Shown one piece after another: positions 62,094 through 64,000 of a stretch of DNA of 64,000 nucleotides. The notes below the pieces were generated by a model. The model was given only the letters and a program-made list of their open reading frames with translations. It made no database searches and had not been told where the DNA came from. Positions within the stretch are counted from its first letter, which is position 1, and the number at the start of each line of letters is the position of its first letter. Source of the stretch: Quillaja saponaria. Taxonomy: Eukaryota > Streptophyta > Magnoliopsida > Fabales > Quillajaceae. A program made the translations under genes and the position numbers. The stretch is from positions 18,174,062 through 18,238,061 of the forward strand of contig CM055611.1 in NCBI GenBank assembly GCA_029379385.1, given 5' to 3'.

Positions 62094-63196
62094 AAAATTA
62101 TAGTTTTTATGATTATAATATTATCATGTTTATTCTTTTTCCATCTCTAGAATATTAATAAAAATTATATTATGAATTAAATTTTTTATTGAATTGATTT
62201 ATTTGTTTAAGGTAATTAACATGAAGTATTATTTTTTATTAACTTTAATTTCTTATTATGCACACTAATTATTGATGAGTATATATCATAAACATGATTC
62301 GCGTACAACACGTGTGCCACGAATTTAGTAATAACAATAACTTCAAAGAAATAACTAATATTAGTTATTATTTGAAAAAAAAATATTCAAAAAAAATTCA
62401 AAATTTTAAAATATATTTAAACCATGTAAAAAATTCTCTTACTTGATAAATAATAGAATAAATTACACTATCTTTTCTTGAGATTAAATGAAATAATATT
62501 TAAAAATTTATGAAAATCAGACTCACATCTCTAAGATAAATAGAAAGTTAACGAGTGTTAAAATAAATTTTTAAAAATCTAATTTTCTTTCGAATACAAA
62601 TACAAATACCTAAAACAAAAAAACTTTTTTTTTATATTTTTTTTCTTTCTATTCAACTAAGTCCGAAATATATTATTTTATTGCACTTATTTATATTATA
62701 TTTAATCTTAAACAACCCGATTCTTTCTGGATCAAAGCAGGTCAATAAAATTTTCATATTACTATTAGATCGAGTCAGGACCAATCTGCTCTCTTGCCAT
62801 CACTAACTCCCGTCGTTTGTCAATCGTTAAGAAAACTTTTATAAAAAAAAAAAGAAAAAAAAAAAAAAAAGGAGAAAGATATCTGGACCCATAGATGGGG
62901 AAAAAAAAAAAAAAAGGCAAAAGTAAATTTGGATGGCAATGTCTTGCTCTCTTTTTCTACTAAAGGAAAAGTTAAAAGTACAAGAAATAGAAAAATCTCC
63001 TTCTAAGATGTGATTCGTTTATAAAAAAAAAAAAATCTGTTTAACTCAGAAAGTTCAGCTTCCCTTTTCTTTCTTTTTGGGGAGCAGTTCAGTTTTCTTT
63101 TTCGTTGACCAAGAGCTACTGATAAGTTTCAGTTCATTCATGTTATAGAAGAGACAAGAGAAGCACTGCAGAGAGAGAGAGAGAGGGAAGTAAAAA
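62094..63196 (+). promoter_or_regulatory. Ghost promoter of a ninth SDR copy (type C)
   Basis: From AAAATTATAG on, this block matches 51676-52750 and reaches the GAGAGA-rich leader and AAAAATGG at the start codon of copy 7. After ATGG the match stops at once. No exon 1 ([10 protein letters not shown]) follows in the remaining window. Either the gene is displaced beyond 64000 by an insertion or it is absent. Confidence 0.75.
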
Positions 63197-63287
63197 TGGG
63201 GGTTTTTGGACAGAAGGGTCCAAAACTTAGGGTTTTTGTACAAAATGGTAATTTTTTTAGTTTAATAGCCAGAATAGGGTAAAGTCT

Positions 63288-63314
63288 GAAACCGTGTTTT
63301 CAAAACATGGTTTC
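63288..63314. repeat. 27-bp imperfect palindrome 1
   Basis: Half-site GAAACCGTGTTTT followed by its near reverse complement. It shares the GAAA-CC ... GGTTTC frame with two copies downstream. Confidence 0.85.
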
Positions 63315-63403
63315 TGGGTCGGACCTAGCATGCCAACTCACCCCATTGCAAAGATCACGCACTCGCATGTGGCACGCAAGTGGCGGGGGACAAAATTTGT
63401 CCT

Positions 63404-63430
63404 GAAATCGGCTTTTGAAAAGCCGGTTTC
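63404..63430. repeat. 27-bp imperfect palindrome 2
   Basis: Half-site GAAATCGGCTTTT with the near reverse complement GAAAAGCCGGTTTC. Confidence 0.88.
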
Positions 63431-63497
63431 AGGCCTATCAGCCTACCCTGCAACGCTGCAGGGTAGGCTACAGCAATGCAGGCTAGCGATGCAGAAT

Positions 63498-63524
63498 GAA
63501 ATCGACTTTTGAAAAGCCGGTTTC
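63498..63524. repeat. 27-bp imperfect palindrome 3
   Basis: Half-site GAAATCGACTTTT with GAAAAGCCGGTTTC. It differs from palindrome 2 at one base. Confidence 0.88.
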
Positions 63525-64000
63525 ATCTGTCCTCTGCCAGGCGTCGCTCCACCCCTGCAGGCCCCTGCAAAGTGAGAAAAAATATCAATAATGGACCTCT
63601 CCCCTCCCTTTATAGTACAAAGGGACTTCCTCCCACGTTTCTCATTCTTCATCAGCTTTCATTTCTTCATTCTCTCATTTCCTTGTAATCGTGTTCATCC
63701 ATCTCCTCTTTTAATATTTTCATATTCTTGATTGTTTGATCTCTCTCACTATTTATTCAGAACAAAATCGTGGTAAGTTATAATAATTTTAATATATAAA
63801 ATTATTTTTATTATTATTAATTAAATTAAATTAAATTATTTTCTTATTGAAAATTTTATTTGCAATTTAATATTTTTACAAATTTTAATCATATATATTA
63901 TGGTTAATTTATATTATTTATTATAATGAGTAATATTTAATCAATAATTATTTAAATTACGTATACAATTTAATTTTTTAAAAAGTAAAAATTATATTAA

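Larger units (their letters stand above)
63197..64000. mobile_element. Unclassified repeat, left end of an element running off the window
   Basis: Starts GGGTTTTTGGACAGAAGGG, a different composition from the flanking AT-rich DNA (GC-richer until about 63560). It contains three related 27-base palindromes. A terminal GGG(TTTTT)-type sequence would fit either a Mutator-like terminal repeat or an LTR. No protein frame was recognised, and the right end is outside the window. Confidence 0.5.

Overview
The window is AT-rich plant nuclear DNA. Genes have many small exons with GT-AG introns, and the proteins recognised (a plant MLF-type protein, a DHHC acyltransferase, a CYP88 P450 and vestitone/dihydroflavonol-reductase-like SDRs) point to a eudicot. 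I cannot name the species. There are no prokaryotic features, and I saw no tRNA, rRNA or CRISPR array.

Region 1 (1-15.2 kb) is ordinary gene space. Two minus-strand genes are intact by reading: a myeloid-leukemia-factor-like gene (coding 4098 to 1026, 316 aa) and a DHHC protein S-acyltransferase (11681 to 6392, 300 aa). They are followed by about 3.5 kb of AT-rich spacer.

Region 2 (15.2-36.8 kb) starts with an intact CYP88-family P450 (8 exons, 489 aa). A head-to-tail array of four-exon SDR genes follows, all on the plus strand. Eight copies are recognisable across the window, plus a ninth represented only by its promoter. They fall into three sequence types. Type A comprises copies 1, 2 and 3; type B copies 4, 5 and 8; type C copies 6, 7 and promoter 9. 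Exactly one copy per type has an open reading frame across all exons (copies 1, 4 and 6: 326, 324 and 327 aa). The others carry nonsense codons, frameshifts, lost splice sites or truncations. A relic of the P450's last exon lies between copies 1 and 2, which shows that one duplicated unit spanned the P450 end plus an SDR gene. A piece of an NB-ARC/MHD resistance-type gene and a Plant Mobile Domain pseudogene sit inside the array.

Region 3 (36.8-52.7 kb) is repeat-rich. It holds a decayed Ty1/copia element with a 57-base T run, an AT-rich repeat family, a decayed RNase H-bearing LINE (about 42.4-48.3 kb) and a long degenerate telomere-like array. The repeats in that array are a 14-base core plus a variable number of GTTAGG hexamers. 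A hAT-like non-autonomous element of about 590 bp interrupts it.

Region 4 (52.7-64 kb) holds SDR copies 7 and 8 and then a second copy of the block 'telomere-like array + AT-rich DNA + type C promoter'. That copy is split by a 3.9-kb element with TG...CA ends and a 5-bp target duplication, probably a solo LTR. The duplicated promoter ends at the start codon, where a different repeat begins that carries three 27-base palindromes.

Functionally, the P450 oxidase and the NADPH-dependent reductases could act in one specialised-metabolite pathway, but this is inferred from adjacency and family only. All exon models were read by eye from splice motifs, reading phase and similarity among the copies. 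No alignment or database search was run.
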